Source: Apodospora peruviana (Eukaryota > Ascomycota > Sordariomycetes > Sordariales > Lasiosphaeriaceae). From it: 64,000 nt of DNA. Position 1 is the first letter of the stretch. Every line of letters begins with the position of its first letter. The translations under genes were made by a program, and so were the position numbers. The stretch lies in the NCBI GenBank assembly GCA_033439685.1, contig JAUEDM010000001.1:5952001-6016000 (forward strand), written 5' to 3'. The notes under the pieces were generated by a model. The model was given only the letters and a program-made list of their open reading frames with translations. It was not told the DNA's origin and did not search any database. Shown here one piece after another: positions 1 to 13,272 of this stretch.

Positions 1-2
1 TG

Positions 3-326
3 CCAGCACCATTAATCTCACCAGCAGCACCATTGACGACGGCTGAAAATTCCTCCGCAGTGACACCAGGAGCAGCAGGATCGGATGACGGCGGCGGCGG
101 CATGTGGTGCACCAAGAAGAAGTGCAAGACGCATCACCTGTGGGGCGCTATCCTTGCAAAGCAAGTTAAGCACACGATCAAGGAGCTCGCGGCTCAGGCC
201 AAGGAAAAGGTAGATGTTGAGGAGCGCATCCGCAATAGCGCCGCAGGACGGTTCCGGCGGAAGATGAAGGAGAACAATAACGTCGTGGTGTTCGATGATT
301 CGGATGGTGATGACGAGATGAGTTGA
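3..326 (+). CDS. 3' end of a probable COMPASS (Set1) PHD-finger subunit, Spp1-like; 5' end outside window
   Basis: An open frame enters from the left edge and stops with TGA at 324-326, so only the C-terminal ~107 residues are visible. After a Pro/Ala/Ser/Gly-rich linker comes a compact block: a Cys-Lys-rich stretch (WCTKKKCKTHHLW), then a basic helix (VKHTIKELAAQAKEKVDVEERI), an Arg-rich segment and an acidic Asp-rich tail. From memory, fungal Spp1/Cps40-type subunits of the Set1 H3K4 methyltransferase complex end with this pattern (Cys/His-containing knuckle, then a helix rich in KELA and AKEKLD). The PHD finger that would settle the identity lies upstream of the window. If correct, it acts in the nucleus, reading H3K4 methylation. 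Family assignment is inference from the tail only; the reading frame and stop are directly seen. Confidence 0.5.
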   Translation, partial: PAPLISPAAPLTTAENSSAVTPGAAGSDDGGGGMWCTKKKCKTHHLWGAILAKQVKHTIKELAAQAKEKVDVEERIRNSAAGRFRRKMKENNNVVVFDDSDGDDEMS

Positions 327-996
327 CGCACGCTCACGCTACGTACAAATGTCTATCTGGCTTTTAGCTGCTCACAGACATTGACGGTAATGGTTGTCCA
401 AGTAAGACTGGGCTGGATTGGAAAGGTGAACTGGCGTTTGCCGGAGCGTTTTTTCTACTTATTTTTTTTCCAAAACATCCTTTTGTGCTTACCTGGAAAG
501 ATGGGGGAAAAAAGCAGGAGCTAGGCAGAAGGGTAGAAAGGAGGCGTGGTACACTGGTACCTGGTTGGAAATGTCATGACGAGTAGACACATGAACGATA
601 TGGGCTTCGACAAGTAACACTGCGAATAAAGTCAAACCCATATTCAAATCCCCGGCCCGCCGCTGATGCGCATGACCACAACATTGACTGTATAACAACC
701 GTCGAAGCTTATCATCGATCAGCCCAGGCGGCCCGTGAAGGATGTGGTGTTGTGTTTCCCACGAACTGGGATAGGTACCCAAACACACACTCTCTCTCTT
801 TATTCAAGCTTCTTCCTGTACGGTTCCAGCATTCATTTCAGCAGGACGGTCGTTAAGACGGTTAAACGGCCCTTTTTTCTGTATCTGCAATCTCAGCCAC
901 AAAAAAACGCACGATACATAGAAACGCGAGGCAAAGCGATATCACACTCCCATTATCCATGCGGCCTAGTCGCAAAAGGGTGAACGCCGCATCAGC

Positions 997-1061
997 CCAG
1001 CCAGCCACCGGTAAAATGAGGGGGTTTGAGTTTCGGTATCTGTCCGCCACCGGCTGGCTGG
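997..1061. repeat. Short inverted repeat with 10-bp arms
   Basis: The arm CCAGCCAGCC at 997-1006 is matched by its reverse complement GGCTGGCTGG at 1052-1061, with a 45-base spacer. It could form a small hairpin. It lies in gene-free DNA and has no assigned role. Confidence 0.5.
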
Positions 1062-1087
1062 CCGTTGGAATCAAGCGGGCCGGGCTA

Positions 1088-1111
1088 GGGGGGGGAGGGG
1101 AGGGGGGGGGG
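1088..1111 (+). repeat. G-rich run, potential G-quadruplex
   Basis: Runs of 8, 4 and 10 guanines are separated by single adenines. The G-tracts are long enough to form a quadruplex on the plus strand. The run lies in gene-free DNA. Confidence 0.6.
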
Positions 1112-2308
1112 TGCACGGTCAAAACTGAGGAAGGAAGAAAAAGCAAACTGGGACGTGGGACATGCGCGAGTGAGACATTTCACCGTTTTACCTTTACCCT
1201 GTGGCTTGCTCATTTGCCTGGAAACGGTTAGCTTGATAATTTTCCGAGGTCACGTCGATTGTCTTGTTTTTCAATGTAGGTATTCTATCTTTTATATCTC
1301 ATCAGAGCTGAGATGATACGAGATGAGATGCGGCGGGATACCGGTGGATATATGAAATATGTCGAAAGAGAAAAAGACGATTGAGAAAGGTGATGAGTGA
1401 GGAATATTGGATATGGTGATAATTAGCAAGCCACAATTCGATCAATTTCATGTTGGATGAGACGTTAAGGGAATCACTTCGGTCCGTCTTACGTTTGAAC
1501 GAAGGCTGTGGTGGCTTGTTTCTCTCCTTTGGGTTTCACACACTAATGAGGGATACGGAGAGCTAGGCATCTACTTATTTGTGGTGTGAGTAGGTAAGGT
1601 AGGTGGTTGTTGGTAGCGAGAGCTTTGAGCCTCAGTCGACCCAGGCACCGGCCATACCACGAAATATGTCAGGTTTTTGCTGTCTGGCTGGCACCCGGTT
1701 TGCTTATAAAGGGGGGGTTAGTAGGTAAGGTACCCAGTTGAACTACTTTGCTGAGAGAATTTATCAGACCACCAAACAGCCAAAGGGTCCGTCGGTCTCC
1801 CGATGATGACTCCCATCCTTGGTTAACTGCGATACACCCACTACACTACTCCGTACACTTCACGTACACTACATAGCATCATCCTAAGTGCCGATGCTGA
1901 GCCCCAGTATTATGGCGGGATATGTGATGTTCATCTTTGGATGACAGGGGTACTTGCTGGTCAGTATGTACACGTGTGTCCGTAGAGGAGCCAAATGAAC
2001 GAGGTAAATGATGCTACATCAAGACCATGCTTCTTCCGCCTACTTCTGCTGCTTTCTCGTCGTTTATTTGTTTAGCCAACCAGACAGGCAAGCACCACAG
2101 CTGGGATTTTGCGGCCAATATCTGGTCGCTTTTCACTGCAAACTGCAGGAGAAACTGCAATGGTCCTAGACTACACTACCGTGCCGGCGTCTGCGATATC
2201 ATGGCCGAGCGAGTAGCACCAGCACCAGCTCTAGAATATGAACCATGTCACAATCCTTGCGCAACTTACATATTCCCGGTAGCATCTCCTTTCAATATCG
2301 TGGGGAGT

Positions 2309-2325
2309 GGGGGGGGGGGGGGGGG
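2309..2325 (+). repeat. Uninterrupted run of 17 G
   Basis: Seventeen guanines in a row, directly preceded by GGGGAGT. It is a homopolymer tract in gene-free DNA, prone to length variation or assembly error. Confidence 0.8.
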
Positions 2326-5300
2326 ATCGGATAACACCTCATCAGTCTCTCCTCTCCTTGGTGTGAGAGAAACAAATCCTTCGCAAACAATCCCCGTTAT
2401 GTGATAGGAGAAGCATGGCAGGGATGGCAGCCTCCATGAGAGGGAGGCCAAAGTGATCGCCGGCAATGAAGTGTGCTGGTTGTAACGTCAATGATCGACT
2501 TGAGGTTGTGGTTGGGTTGCTGTCGTCGGCCACGGTTGTGTCGGATGACGTCCACAGATGCTGTACACTACTTGGAAACTTACCCACGGTACAACGGTTC
2601 TTTGGGAGACAGCAAAGAAGAGCTTCGCGTGGAAGGGAGAGAAGGGATTGGGTGCACCACCGCCATAGACATCCAGTGAATGGTGTTGACTTAGCCCCCC
2701 CTCCTCCCCCCCCCTCGCCCTGTTCACTCTCTTCCCTTTTCGAGAGCGTGTTCTTGCTTCTTTTGCTTTTTTCAACACCCCCTCCTGCTATCCCTGGTCT
2801 TTGGCCCGCCAAACTTTCCCAGAGACTTGGGAAAGCATCATATCTTTCCCGGGAAACCCTTTTGGCGGTGGCCGGAGCGGTACGATGATGATGTCGGCTT
2901 GGGTTAACACTCCATTCTTATTCTCTGCGGGCTCTCCCTTCTCCGAGTTTTCGACTTGTCAATGCCGCTCTCAAGCCATCGAGGTGTCTTCAACAAACAC
3001 CATCCGTGCCGGCCGAGATCATCAAATCTTCCCTCTCCTGTATCTCTCTATATCATGTAGAGAGGTGGAGAACGCAAATATTTGCTCGAGCACACGCATG
3101 TACATACATACCTTACATACCGCGGAACGGCAGACTCCTCATGCAACCAGTGAGGTCGATATGCACGTCTTGCCTAAGTACCAGCCAGGCAGCATGTGTT
3201 GAATCACAAAAGAGGGCGTATGGGGAGGAATGGAGGCAAGTAGACCATGGAAACACTGTGTACGATTCCGCGTGTGATCCTGACATAGGTATGACTCGCG
3301 AACCAGCTTATAAATGCGGCATTTGCGCGAACCCAGTACCCGCCGATTGGATCCTTTGGGCTCGATAGATGCTGTACGATACGCACACATAGGGGATGTG
3401 TTGAGTTACCGTTACTCTCACCATCTAGCCAATACTTGCCTCCCTGTTGTGGTGAGTTGTCCGGCTTGCTGCGTAGGGACACGCCCTCTCGCGTGCTGAG
3501 AGCGTCCTGGAGGACGATACATGAGTTGCCTTGATCCCCACAGAGCCTGTGTCAGAGTCTTCAGGACATTGGAAAGAATAGATTGATATTCAAAAGTCCA
3601 GGTGTCGCTAGAGGAGACGCGGTGCTCAAGTCTCAGTCTGTTGAAGATTTCCTACACACCCGGGAACAGCGAGCGATGGGCGAGCAGGGAGCTGTCATGA
3701 ATCTCGATGATCCTCCGTGATGGTTGAAAAGGGGGGTGCACATACGTATTCGTATTTTTGACTGTTAGTCATGTCTAAGCCCGACGGTTTGCATATGTAG
3801 GTAAGTAGGTATGTGAGTGAGCGCGTGCCAAACTGACAACTGACACGCCGTGAGGAGGTCTGCCGTCCGAGATACTCCTTTGGGCAACCGGAGAGCGTCT
3901 TCCCATGATGTTGCTCCGACTGCGTGCTTGCCTGCGGTCAAGAACATGTTTGTGGTCAATGAGGAGAAAAGGGGGTTCCAACTGTGAACTGGAGGTATGT
4001 ATTGGCCCAGGGCTAGACTCTTGATGGCGTTCGTGGTGACAGAGGCCTAGAACCTCGATACTTTTGTTGCGGCACAACTCCTCGGTAATTCCATCTTTCT
4101 TACCAAATTAGCACGTTTTGGCAAGCCGCTGTTGCGTCTCTTCCAAGGCATCTGCCTCAAGGACCACTCTCGCAGTTGGCAGGCTGATGGAGGCAGGAGA
4201 TAACCTCGTGTTGTGTCAGAGTGAAGCATACCGATGCGGCTGATTTTGACAATCTCTCACTAACAGTAGAACTGTGCCCATACAGTAGCTACCTGTTCAG
4301 CAGATTGACTTACAACAGTCGGGAAGTCTACAATAATGGCAGATCATAACAGGTGATGGCTGTATAATAATGAAAGTCATATAGGGCAAAGGCGAGCCGA
4401 GGCCGGCAACGGGGTGCAACTCTGGATAATCTGGGAGTGTAACCCGTATGATCTTCCACAACAAAATACGCCCACGGCCATGTATCCTAATCCAGCGTAG
4501 CAGAGTTACAGTATCTTTATTTCGAGCTTTTGTGGTTCACCTCTAGTTTTAGCTCGAGAAGGGAGCTGTGAGATGCTGCCAACCTGCGGCTCGGGCGTGA
4601 CCCCAGGACCAGGTGATATTACGGGATGAGGCGGGATGAGGCGCTTGACGCAAACGGGTACCGGAAATTTCATTCTGTTTGTGGTTCAGATAGACGGAAA
4701 GAGCTTTTGTCTTCACTTACATGGCAAATATCTCGAAATTCCAGTCTTCTTGAGACCATCTCGTGAGTGGGTTCGCAATATCATCAGTCATTTTGAAGTC
4801 GTTGTCACTCACACCCTTCACTCAGCCCAGTCCCAAGCCCCACGCCCAAGAAGGGCAACGGACACAGTACAATTGACACGCACGACACGGAGAGTGTCAG
4901 TTCCGACTAGATGGAGCTTCAGACTTGTACCTGAACATAGCTTTGACGTTGCAATAGGCTTGGGGCAGCTCCAAACTATTAAAGCCCAGGCCGAGTATCG
5001 GGTTAGCGCCAACCTCGCAAACGTTCGTAGCGTTCTCGTCTACCGAAGCGCTTGGAAATTGAGTCTTGACCTTGTCTTCTCAACGCACTGGCTCAGCCTA
5101 GTCGTATTTAAAGTAGCAGTGGCGCCCCTAGCGTGACGCCGTCCGTAACGGCTCTCGATGGATCTGGCATGTCTGGGTCCATCGTGTCTCAATACGTGTA
5201 CGGAGGCGCAACGTTTGAACGGATAAATTCTCATCAAGCTGTTTTAGCAAAGGTGTTGAGAAATGACTGCCCGCTCTCGCTTACAGGAGGACTGGCGCCA

Positions 5301-8300
5301 CCAACGAGCTGGAAACCGAATTGCTTGGGCAGATGCTACACGTCAGGCCATGATGACGAGTGGCTGCATGGCAGTAACCCGAGAAGGAAGCTCAAAATGT
5401 GAACTTGTATCTCGGTCAGCCACTGCTTCGAGTCTTGCAACCCAACGGCCTGCACAAGTACACAGTATCTGTGAAGCCAGACTCGATTGGCAGGTATCTT
5501 ATGTATCAAGTACCCCGACCGGTCACCGATGAAGACGCATGCCGGGGTTGCGGAGCCAGCTTCTCAGTGGTCGAGAAAATCGAGAGCTGCTCCGGCTTCT
5601 GGTGCCAGGGCCGCATGTGGCCCCATGTTGATCGTCGTGAAAGCCGGCTTCTAGTGTGCGATCCCTGGCATTTGGTGGTATCCACGACCCCAGAGCTTGG
5701 GACGTCGTGTCAAAAGGACTTCGTTATCAAGAGGACAGACAAGACAGACAGCGCTTCATCCAGATACGATTGGACACTCGACACGTAAAACGTTGCTGGG
5801 AATATCCCGTTTTTCGGATTCCATCGACTGGGTGAACGATTGTCTGCAGTAGTAAGTTCCACAACTAGATGGGCTGGCTGTTGAGAAGAGCTTGACAACA
5901 TGAAAGCCTGAGAACTCCCGTTCCCTGCTTCCCTCCTCCCCTGTCCCCCGCCTGGACGTGAAAGCTCAGGGATTAGAAACTGCTTGCAGTTGCCCACTCC
6001 CCGCTCCAGCCAAGCGTCGACTCGAAAGTGAGCTACGCACAGTCAAGATCACAATGATATGCAGAGGCACCGTCGTCACGTTTCTCGTTTGGACAGCCAA
6101 CAGTGTACAGAGCGCTGAGGTGCCGCGAGAGACAATAGACCTCGAATGACCGCCAAAGCATCAAAAAGAAGACGGGCTCCGAGGGGGGTGCTTCTTGGGT
6201 CGGGTAGATCGAGAGATCCATTAAGCAACTTCGGCTGTGAAGGCTGGCAAGAACCAAGCATCCAGTTGGGGAACCGCTCGTATCCAATGCGATTTGCTCT
6301 GGCATCTGCGTGCCTCGTAGGGCCAATGGCAGAATTGAGATAACTGATTGCAGAAATTGCAACCCATCATCGGGATTCACTTGACCTTGCATCACTACCC
6401 CCCATCAACCGGCCGATGATGACGGTGCGATGGAGACTTGCTGCTCTCCGGTGGGTGTACATGGTCCCGGCATCGCAGTACATTTGAGAGAAAAAGGGTT
6501 TGGCCGTCCGCTACACCAAGAAGCTCTTGGCAACAGAAGAACTGCCCAGTCCGATGATTGTGACAACGCGCCGAGAACCAAGTCGAGCTAGCTAGCTGAT
6601 GGACCATGCAACCAGTGCCTGGCCAATGGAACGGTCCGGGCCCTTGGCCATTTTCACTTTTCGTGTCTGCCCATCATCTGTCCCCAGTGGTGGTAGTCGA
6701 GCCGGGGGAAGAAGATGGATCATGGGTCGGTGCCAGCTGGGACCACATGGCAGTTCAAAGATCAGAGGCAGATCGAAAACGCATTGCGAAGACGAGAGAT
6801 CTGCGGGTGTTCATGCGGCATGGAGGCTGCCGGTTCTAGGCCATCCAAAGGGGGGGGGGTTGTTCTGGAGAAAGCTGAAGCGTACAAACGTCATGGCATG
6901 GCCGCCGGTTGTTTCCTGGAACACGTTTAACGTTGGAGCTGTTGAGCCTGTCAATGCATCTGACAATCAATAGTGCCCCTGTCAGGTCCCTCCCTGTCCG
7001 GGTCGACCTGCCCTGGGCTGGGGTTCTGGGCGATCTTATCGACTCGTCGACGATGACCGGTTCCGTCAATGAACCCGATGGCAGATTGGGAAGACTCGGA
7101 CGCCCGAGTTACTATCGAATGATTCCTGCCTGCTGGTCTGTTGCTCATCAAATTTGGTTTTTGCGGCGAGGAAATGGAAAAGATGGAAAGAGCGAGCTGC
7201 TAGCCCCCCTAACCCGTACTGTACATCGGCATCCCCACCGCAGCCCTCGAGCGGATCTCGGCAGGCGCTGGCTGCCGCCACTTGCTTGGGCTGCTTGGGT
7301 CTGCCTCCATGTCCTCCGCAAAGGGCAAGGCGTCTTCGATGAATCCATTTACACAGCTAGACCACCTCAACGCCGTCGACCGTCAACCATCGATCTCGCA
7401 GCTTTGGTACGCTACATTGAAATCAGCGCACCTGCGCGCGCAGAAAACAAAATGGAAAATTAATTGAACACCCCAGGTCAGGTCGAGGTTCGATTTGGCG
7501 ACCACGAGCAATCCGAAAGAGGAAGCTGGTTAACGGCTTGATATGCGAGAGAAGCGTGGCATATTTCCCGAGCGCACAGGCGGGTCCCAGCTCCCACTTG
7601 TACCAAACTGTCGAAAACGTTCGTCGATCGCCGACTATTCCCAAAGCAGAATTTGCACCATTTCCTGTGGTACAGAACTGTAAGCGAGGGGCACTAAGGC
7701 GGCGCCACGTTGATCACCCTCAAGTCGGATGGGATCCGTGGCGGAAATCGGTATTTCTTGCAGGGGGTTTTAGAGGGCGCTGGGGGCTCTGGAGCGCACC
7801 GGTGCGCTTGGGTGTGACGTTGGGGCGTCCCTCACGCGGTGTACCAGAGAGGCAGGCGCCTTGTGACTCGACACAGAAGAAAAAGCCCTGGCTATAACAG
7901 CCGCGATATAGGCGGGCAATCAAAGAGCGTCCGAGGTATCACCGCTTCTAACCACACGATACCTGCAGCTTCAGCCACCAACCGCCCAAAGGGACCACAG
8001 GTCCGCTGCCAATTCCCTCTGGAGGCTGGTATCACGAGAATTATTGATTTCATCGTTCAGGAACAACAATTGGGCCGTGCTATTGGATTTTCAATCATCA
8101 TCATTGATCTCTCCGGGGCAGGACCCGAGGCACAGAGACACAGGAACAGGAGTGAACGGTCAAGTACTAGGCCGCGTGGCGTCAGCGTTGAGCGTTCGGA
8201 TCTCTCGAAAGCCTTTGGAAGACGAAAGCGAAGACGAGGTAATAAATCAGGTCTTGGCATATCAAATGCTGTTGCTGCTGCACCACATGTCACCGCAATG

Positions 8301-11300
8301 GATGTGTGTGTGGGAGAACACTTCCATTGGCAGGAGAACGATGATTGTCAAGCCACAACGAAAGCCACCGACGCCAGTTTTATCGAGCCTGCTGTAAGGT
8401 GCAGCAGAGCGGGCTTGAAAACGGGCCTGGAACTTCGGAGCCCAAGGAGGCCCGTGAGAGCTCCGGGCGTCTGCGACAAGAAGGCGCACCCGTGAATCTT
8501 GGACTAGCTGCCGGGGCCTTCAGCGGGGTCTAGTGGCCGTTTGTCCGCCGTTAGTGGACCCTCCAACGGCCATGGTCGGCCCCGATCGACAGACAATCGG
8601 CTGCGGTATCGGTGCACGTCACCACGGGTACCAATTCCGCAACGGAGCCAAAGCAGTACCAATAACTCGGAGGTCAAGAAGATGACTTTCCTTCATGCCA
8701 ATTTGGTTAAGCAAAGGCATTTTTTTTCGCAAAGGTAGGCTGAAGATCAGATGGGGTGACGTATTCGTACATGTCGATTTGTAAGTGGGGCAGAACATGT
8801 GCATATCGCAGCCAATTGCAGTTTCTCAGCCTAAGGTACCTACCTACTGTACCTAGCACCGACAGAGTTTGGTGAGCTTTGTATGATGAGTGGAAGGCAC
8901 CGACTGACTGCTCTTGTAAATTGCTGGCAGGAGCGATAGGGTTTCACAATAACCCAGCAGCTGGCCGGTACCGGTGAGTCAGGGTGGCCACCGACAGTGG
9001 CCGGAGAACTGTGGCACTTTGTAGCTGCTGCTCCCGCAAAATTACCTAGATACATACACAGTAGGTAGGTACGGTTAAGGTTTAAGGATTTCCGATGTGT
9101 CTCACTCCGCACGGCCAGCTTTTCGAAGCCTGTCTCAACGTCCAATCGTCAACTGTCAATCAATTATCAACCATGAAGACTCGGCCAGAGAAGCAAACAG
9201 CGATGAAAGATCGGATAAGCCCCGCGCCGGGATACCTGGACATCAACGCTTCCGGATGACAGGCGACAGGTGAAAACAAACGAGATTCGGAACATCATAG
9301 CGCTTTCTGACGACTGCTGCAACGATATGGGACGACGGGTGGCTGTGGTCTGAACTCATATTTCTCTCTGGAGGGCTGCATCTGTCAGAAGGGCTGCAGC
9401 GCCTGTGCAGTGCCGGTGTATTGGATGGGTCTGCTGGAGGGCAAAATCGTCCCAAGTCAACAACCTTATTAGGTGTCGTCCCTGACTGGCGGCGTGTTGC
9501 AGTCGCACAGGCCTAGGGACAGGCCACCGTTTAAAGTCAGTGCCAGCCTGCCTGACGGCCCCTCGGAACTGCAGACTGTTTTCATGCCTTGCAACAGCCC
9601 ATTGGTGTTGAACCGCGGTGTGTCCCGGGTGTGCCACCAGAAGCCTGCCCTGTTTGTCCCATCTTTTCGTTCCAGCTGCCCCCAAAGGTGTCCAAAGCGC
9701 ACCAAGCGTTCCCAAACCCCCTGCCAGCCGACAGCAGACACGGCTTCTGTCGACACTGGGACACAGGGACAGACAGGCTGCTATCTTTCCGTTCCCATCC
9801 CGGTCGACAACACACGCTTCCGCTTCCACAGCCGATCACGGACCCCTAACTATAACCCCATATATTTTAATGCCAGTTCCGGACAAGTCTCCCTGCAAGA
9901 TGTACCGTATCTTGCCCCAAGATTTCCTGGAGGTGGTGCTCCCTCAGAATGCTGTACGGGCGATCACTCGATATTAGCCTTTGTTTCTGAGAAGTCCCCG
10001 AGTGTTTACTGAGAAACAAGCTTGAAGCACGCGCACCCAGGAAATATCAGCTAACTGAAAATCATCCGTCAAGTTAGCCTCGACGCCGTGCCAATGTCAA
10101 GTATCATATCACCCGATTAGGTCGATTTGGTCTCGATCTGGTGGTCCGTCCTACTGAACTGACCCCTTCGATCTAGGTGGCCTACCCGAAACGGTCTCTG
10201 ACAGAGAGCTCCCACACCGTGCTCTGAATCTCACACTTCATAGCAACAAACACTCCTCTATATACAACCATATAGCAGCCTGTGTTACTATTACTGACCT
10301 CGAAAGGGAACTCTTCCTCGGTACTTTGGTCCCTTATGCTCGGGACCAAGACCGACGAGGACCCCAAGTGGATCCTCAGTCTCCCTTTCTAACCGCTGCA
10401 AGAGCCCATACCGTAACGGTGAGCCTTAGATTTTGGCTGCCGAGGTATACCGTACAACAAGGCAAACCGCCCGTCTCTTGGAGAACCTTTTCGCAAGCCA
10501 GGCCCGCTTTCCACCGCAGCCGAGTCCGGAAAGGAGATAGAAAGAAGCCTTACAATATGGTCAACAGCCAGTCACTGATGATCTCATTGTGTAGGGCTTG
10601 CTCGTCGCTTCACGTGTCGGTCGCTCTTTTCTCCAGTCTGCGAGGTGCGTGATTGGGCTTGTGGAATGATGGTGCCACCACCTGGTCAAAGCATGAAGTT
10701 GTTCCTGATCCGCTTGTTGCACATCCGGAACAGCTCATATCGCACAACAAGCCGGCATAGCAAGAGCGACCTTAAGATGGTCAAGCGATCTGGCAATCTG
10801 AGCGGGCCATGTGGGATTCTCGATGAGCCCGAGAAATCAGAAGGATTCTGGAACAATGACACGAGCCATCTCAACCTTAAAAGCACTTGTTTCGTGATGA
10901 CAGTTGACAGGACGGCAGGACGGACGGCATAAGACCAGCTCGACAATCCGGTCACAGCCCAAGGCAGGCCGGTAGCTGGGCAGTGCATTGATGAAGCTGT
11001 GGTGGCCTCACACGCCATCAGGCCTGAAAGAAATCAGAGTCGTTACTCGTCTCAAGTGTTGTTGTGCAGACTCAGGGGCCCTTGTCCAAAACGCCCAAGC
11101 GTCCGTGACAGACAGGGTGCCCACAGACCGGATTGTAGAGACGGGAACATGTCCCTTTCCAGTTAAGTGGCCCGTGGCCCATGTAAGCCCAGCAAAATGG
11201 CAACAATGGCGAGTCCTGCTTTTTCGGCAAGGATGTGCACCACACAGCGGGGCTCCATTGTGCAACAAGGAAGACAGCCTTTCCGGCCTTGGGACCTCCC

Positions 11301-11540
11301 CTTGGATCCGGCATGGTACCAGCCTTCTGAAGTATTATTTTGTACTCGTTCGCTGAGCACAACCCAAACTCAGAGAGCGATGGGCTCACAAATATGTATA
11401 TTCCATGTGGTATACGATGATGATTGTATTTTTTTTCGAAGCACTGGTAGCGAAGCCCCGTCCGGTTCCCAATCCCAGGACCGCTGAGAATCGCCAAACG
11501 GTTGAGACCATATTTGGACAGATTACACGGAATACTCGTC

Positions 11541-11561
11541 GATGATGATGATGATGATGAT
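11541..11561 (+). repeat. (GAT)7 microsatellite
   Basis: Seven perfect GAT triplets, about 700 bp upstream of the zinc-finger gene and outside any supported coding region. Confidence 0.85.
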
Positions 11562-12260
11562 CCCATCAGGGGGTCTCCAGACGCTGTGCACCACCCCGGC
11601 TGGCAGTTCAACGCACCGTCAACGATACCCCCGTGTTTACGGATGATGGGATCAGGGTGGTAGCAGGGGCAATATGTACTGGCTCACCAAGCACCAAGCA
11701 GCATCAATCAGGGTGGCCCCCGATGCACCCGGAGTCAGAGACCCATATAACAGGGGGCGTTATAGCAAAGTACATCGTGTCGACGACGCGGTACCTATGA
11801 TCAGCATGTGGCCCTCCTGGCCTGATCCCTGGCCTGCCACAGCACCCAAGGCCCGCCATCCAGACCCACACCCAATTTGTGTCAATAGCTACTGGCCGCC
11901 TTGGTCCGGGGATCAGCTCGCGGATTGACGCTCGATCATCCACCCGGTCTTGAGGTACTTCGGGAGATCTGATGGTACAAAACACCCCGCCCAGTGCCGT
12001 CTCTCCCTGCTAACGTCAACAAGCTTCCTTCGTTGCATACATAAGCTAGCCACCCCTCCTTCCCTCCAACTTGGAAATCTTGGTGGTCTTGCAAATCAAG
12101 GAACATTATCATTATCCAGCTGGCACTTGGAATAATTTGCACTTACCTAATTGTTGGCATACCAGCCTCCGTTCCATCTAATACACCATAACCTCACACT
12201 TTTACCTCCCAGTACAAACAAGACCTACACGGAATATTCGGCGACGAACACTAATACAAA

Positions 12261-13272
12261 ATGGCGACGACAATGATATCAACACAATACGCTCCCCACC
12301 AAAACATCCATTATGGCTACATACCACCACCTTCGCCGCCGATGGACGAGACCTCGAAGTGCTCGCTGCCCTCGATCTCGAACCTTCTAGGGCTGGCCGA
12401 TCAAGGATCTCCCACCTCAGAGACTTCTCCCCAGTCTCAACAGCAATGTAGGGATGCTCGCGCCTCACAGGAAAGCTGGTCGCTAACGGCATATCCAGCA
12501 CAATCATCAAAGCCAGAGACCCGACCCAACTCATCACATTATGGCAACCCAGCGATGTCAAGGGTGCTTCCACCCAGTCCGCCCATGTCTTCGGACGCGT
12601 CGTTTGAGGGATACAACTCGCCGTCGACCAAGTCTGTGAGCCAGTTGTCACACACGTCCAACTACTACTTCGAGACGACGCCGCCCTTGGGGCATTTGGA
12701 GGCCGAAGCTCGACACATGGCTGCGGCGGTTCCTCGAGTTCCTGTCCAGGCGTCCGCATTTCAACCGCATTACGCCGCAACGGCGTACATGAGCCAGCCT
12801 GCCATGGCATCGTACTACCCGCCCATGCAACCTACGCCGCCCCCGCAACAACAAATCCCGGGACTGTACTACCAGCGGCCCCTTCCTCAAGTACGCGAAA
12901 CCTGCCCCTTTATCTAACCGTTTTGCATCTTTCTGACTTCAGTCTCAGGCGTTTCCTCCTATGCCAGTATCAGTGAGCCTCGCTCCCTCATCTGGTCAGA
13001 ACCCCTGGCAACATCACCACTACATCGCACCCTCCTCGGCGGCGTCCTTCCCGCAATCGCAGGACAGGTACATCTGCCAGACATGCAACAAGGCCTTCTC
13101 CCGGCCCAGCTCGCTGCGAATCCACAGCCACTCGCATACCGGGGAGAAGCCATTCAAGTGCCCGCACGCAGGGTGCGGAAAGGCCTTCAGCGTCCGAAGC
13201 AACATGAAGCGCCACGAGCGGGGATGCCACAGCTTTGAAAGCAGCAGCAGCGGGTCAGCGCTGGTTTCTTAA
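12261..13272 (+). CDS. flbC: C2H2 zinc-finger transcription factor, FlbC-like
   Basis: Two exons, 12261-12890 and 12943-13272, joined in phase 0 over a 52-bp intron (GTACGC donor, CTAAC branch, TTCAG acceptor), give 319 residues. The N-terminal two thirds are low-complexity, rich in Pro, Ser, Gln and Tyr, with a conserved-looking segment near the start (SLPSISNLLGLAD). Two C2H2 fingers follow near the C-terminus: C255/C258/H271/H275 and C283/C288/H301/H306, joined by the classic TGEKPF linker, then a short Ser-rich tail. This architecture and the finger sequence (SRPSSLRIHSHSHTGEKPF) fit fungal FlbC-type regulators, which bind DNA in the nucleus and promote conidiation. The first ATG of the frame follows CTAATACAAA. 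The gene sits alone between ~12 kb and ~6 kb of gene-free DNA. Zinc-finger assignment is secure; FlbC orthology is probable rather than proven, since Azf1-type factors have similar fingers. Confidence 0.8.

Larger units (their letters stand above)
327..12260. other. ~11.9 kb without a convincing gene, upstream of the C2H2 regulator
   Basis: Both strands carry only scattered open frames of 60-220 codons. None has a recognisable domain, a consistent spliced extension or fungal coding-type codon use. The stretch is not strongly AT-rich, so it does not look like RIP-degraded transposon DNA, and I saw no terminal repeats or reverse-transcriptase/transposase motifs. It contains G-runs, a (GAT)7 tract, several TAGGTA/TACCTA-type short repeats and isolated TATA-like sites (for example TTATAAA near 1704-1710 and TATAAA near 3308-3314). 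The part next to 12,261 is the leader/promoter of the zinc-finger gene. Long regulatory DNA or non-coding transcripts are the most likely content. Confidence 0.6.

Noticed and set aside
7839..8495. 218-codon plus-strand open frame in the left gene-free region
   Set aside because: Arg/Ser-rich composition, no domain, no splice partners and overlapping frames on other strands; expected by chance in GC-balanced DNA of this length.
11072..11611. 179-codon minus-strand open frame
   Set aside because: Its Ser run is only the (GAT)7 tract read in another frame; no family features.
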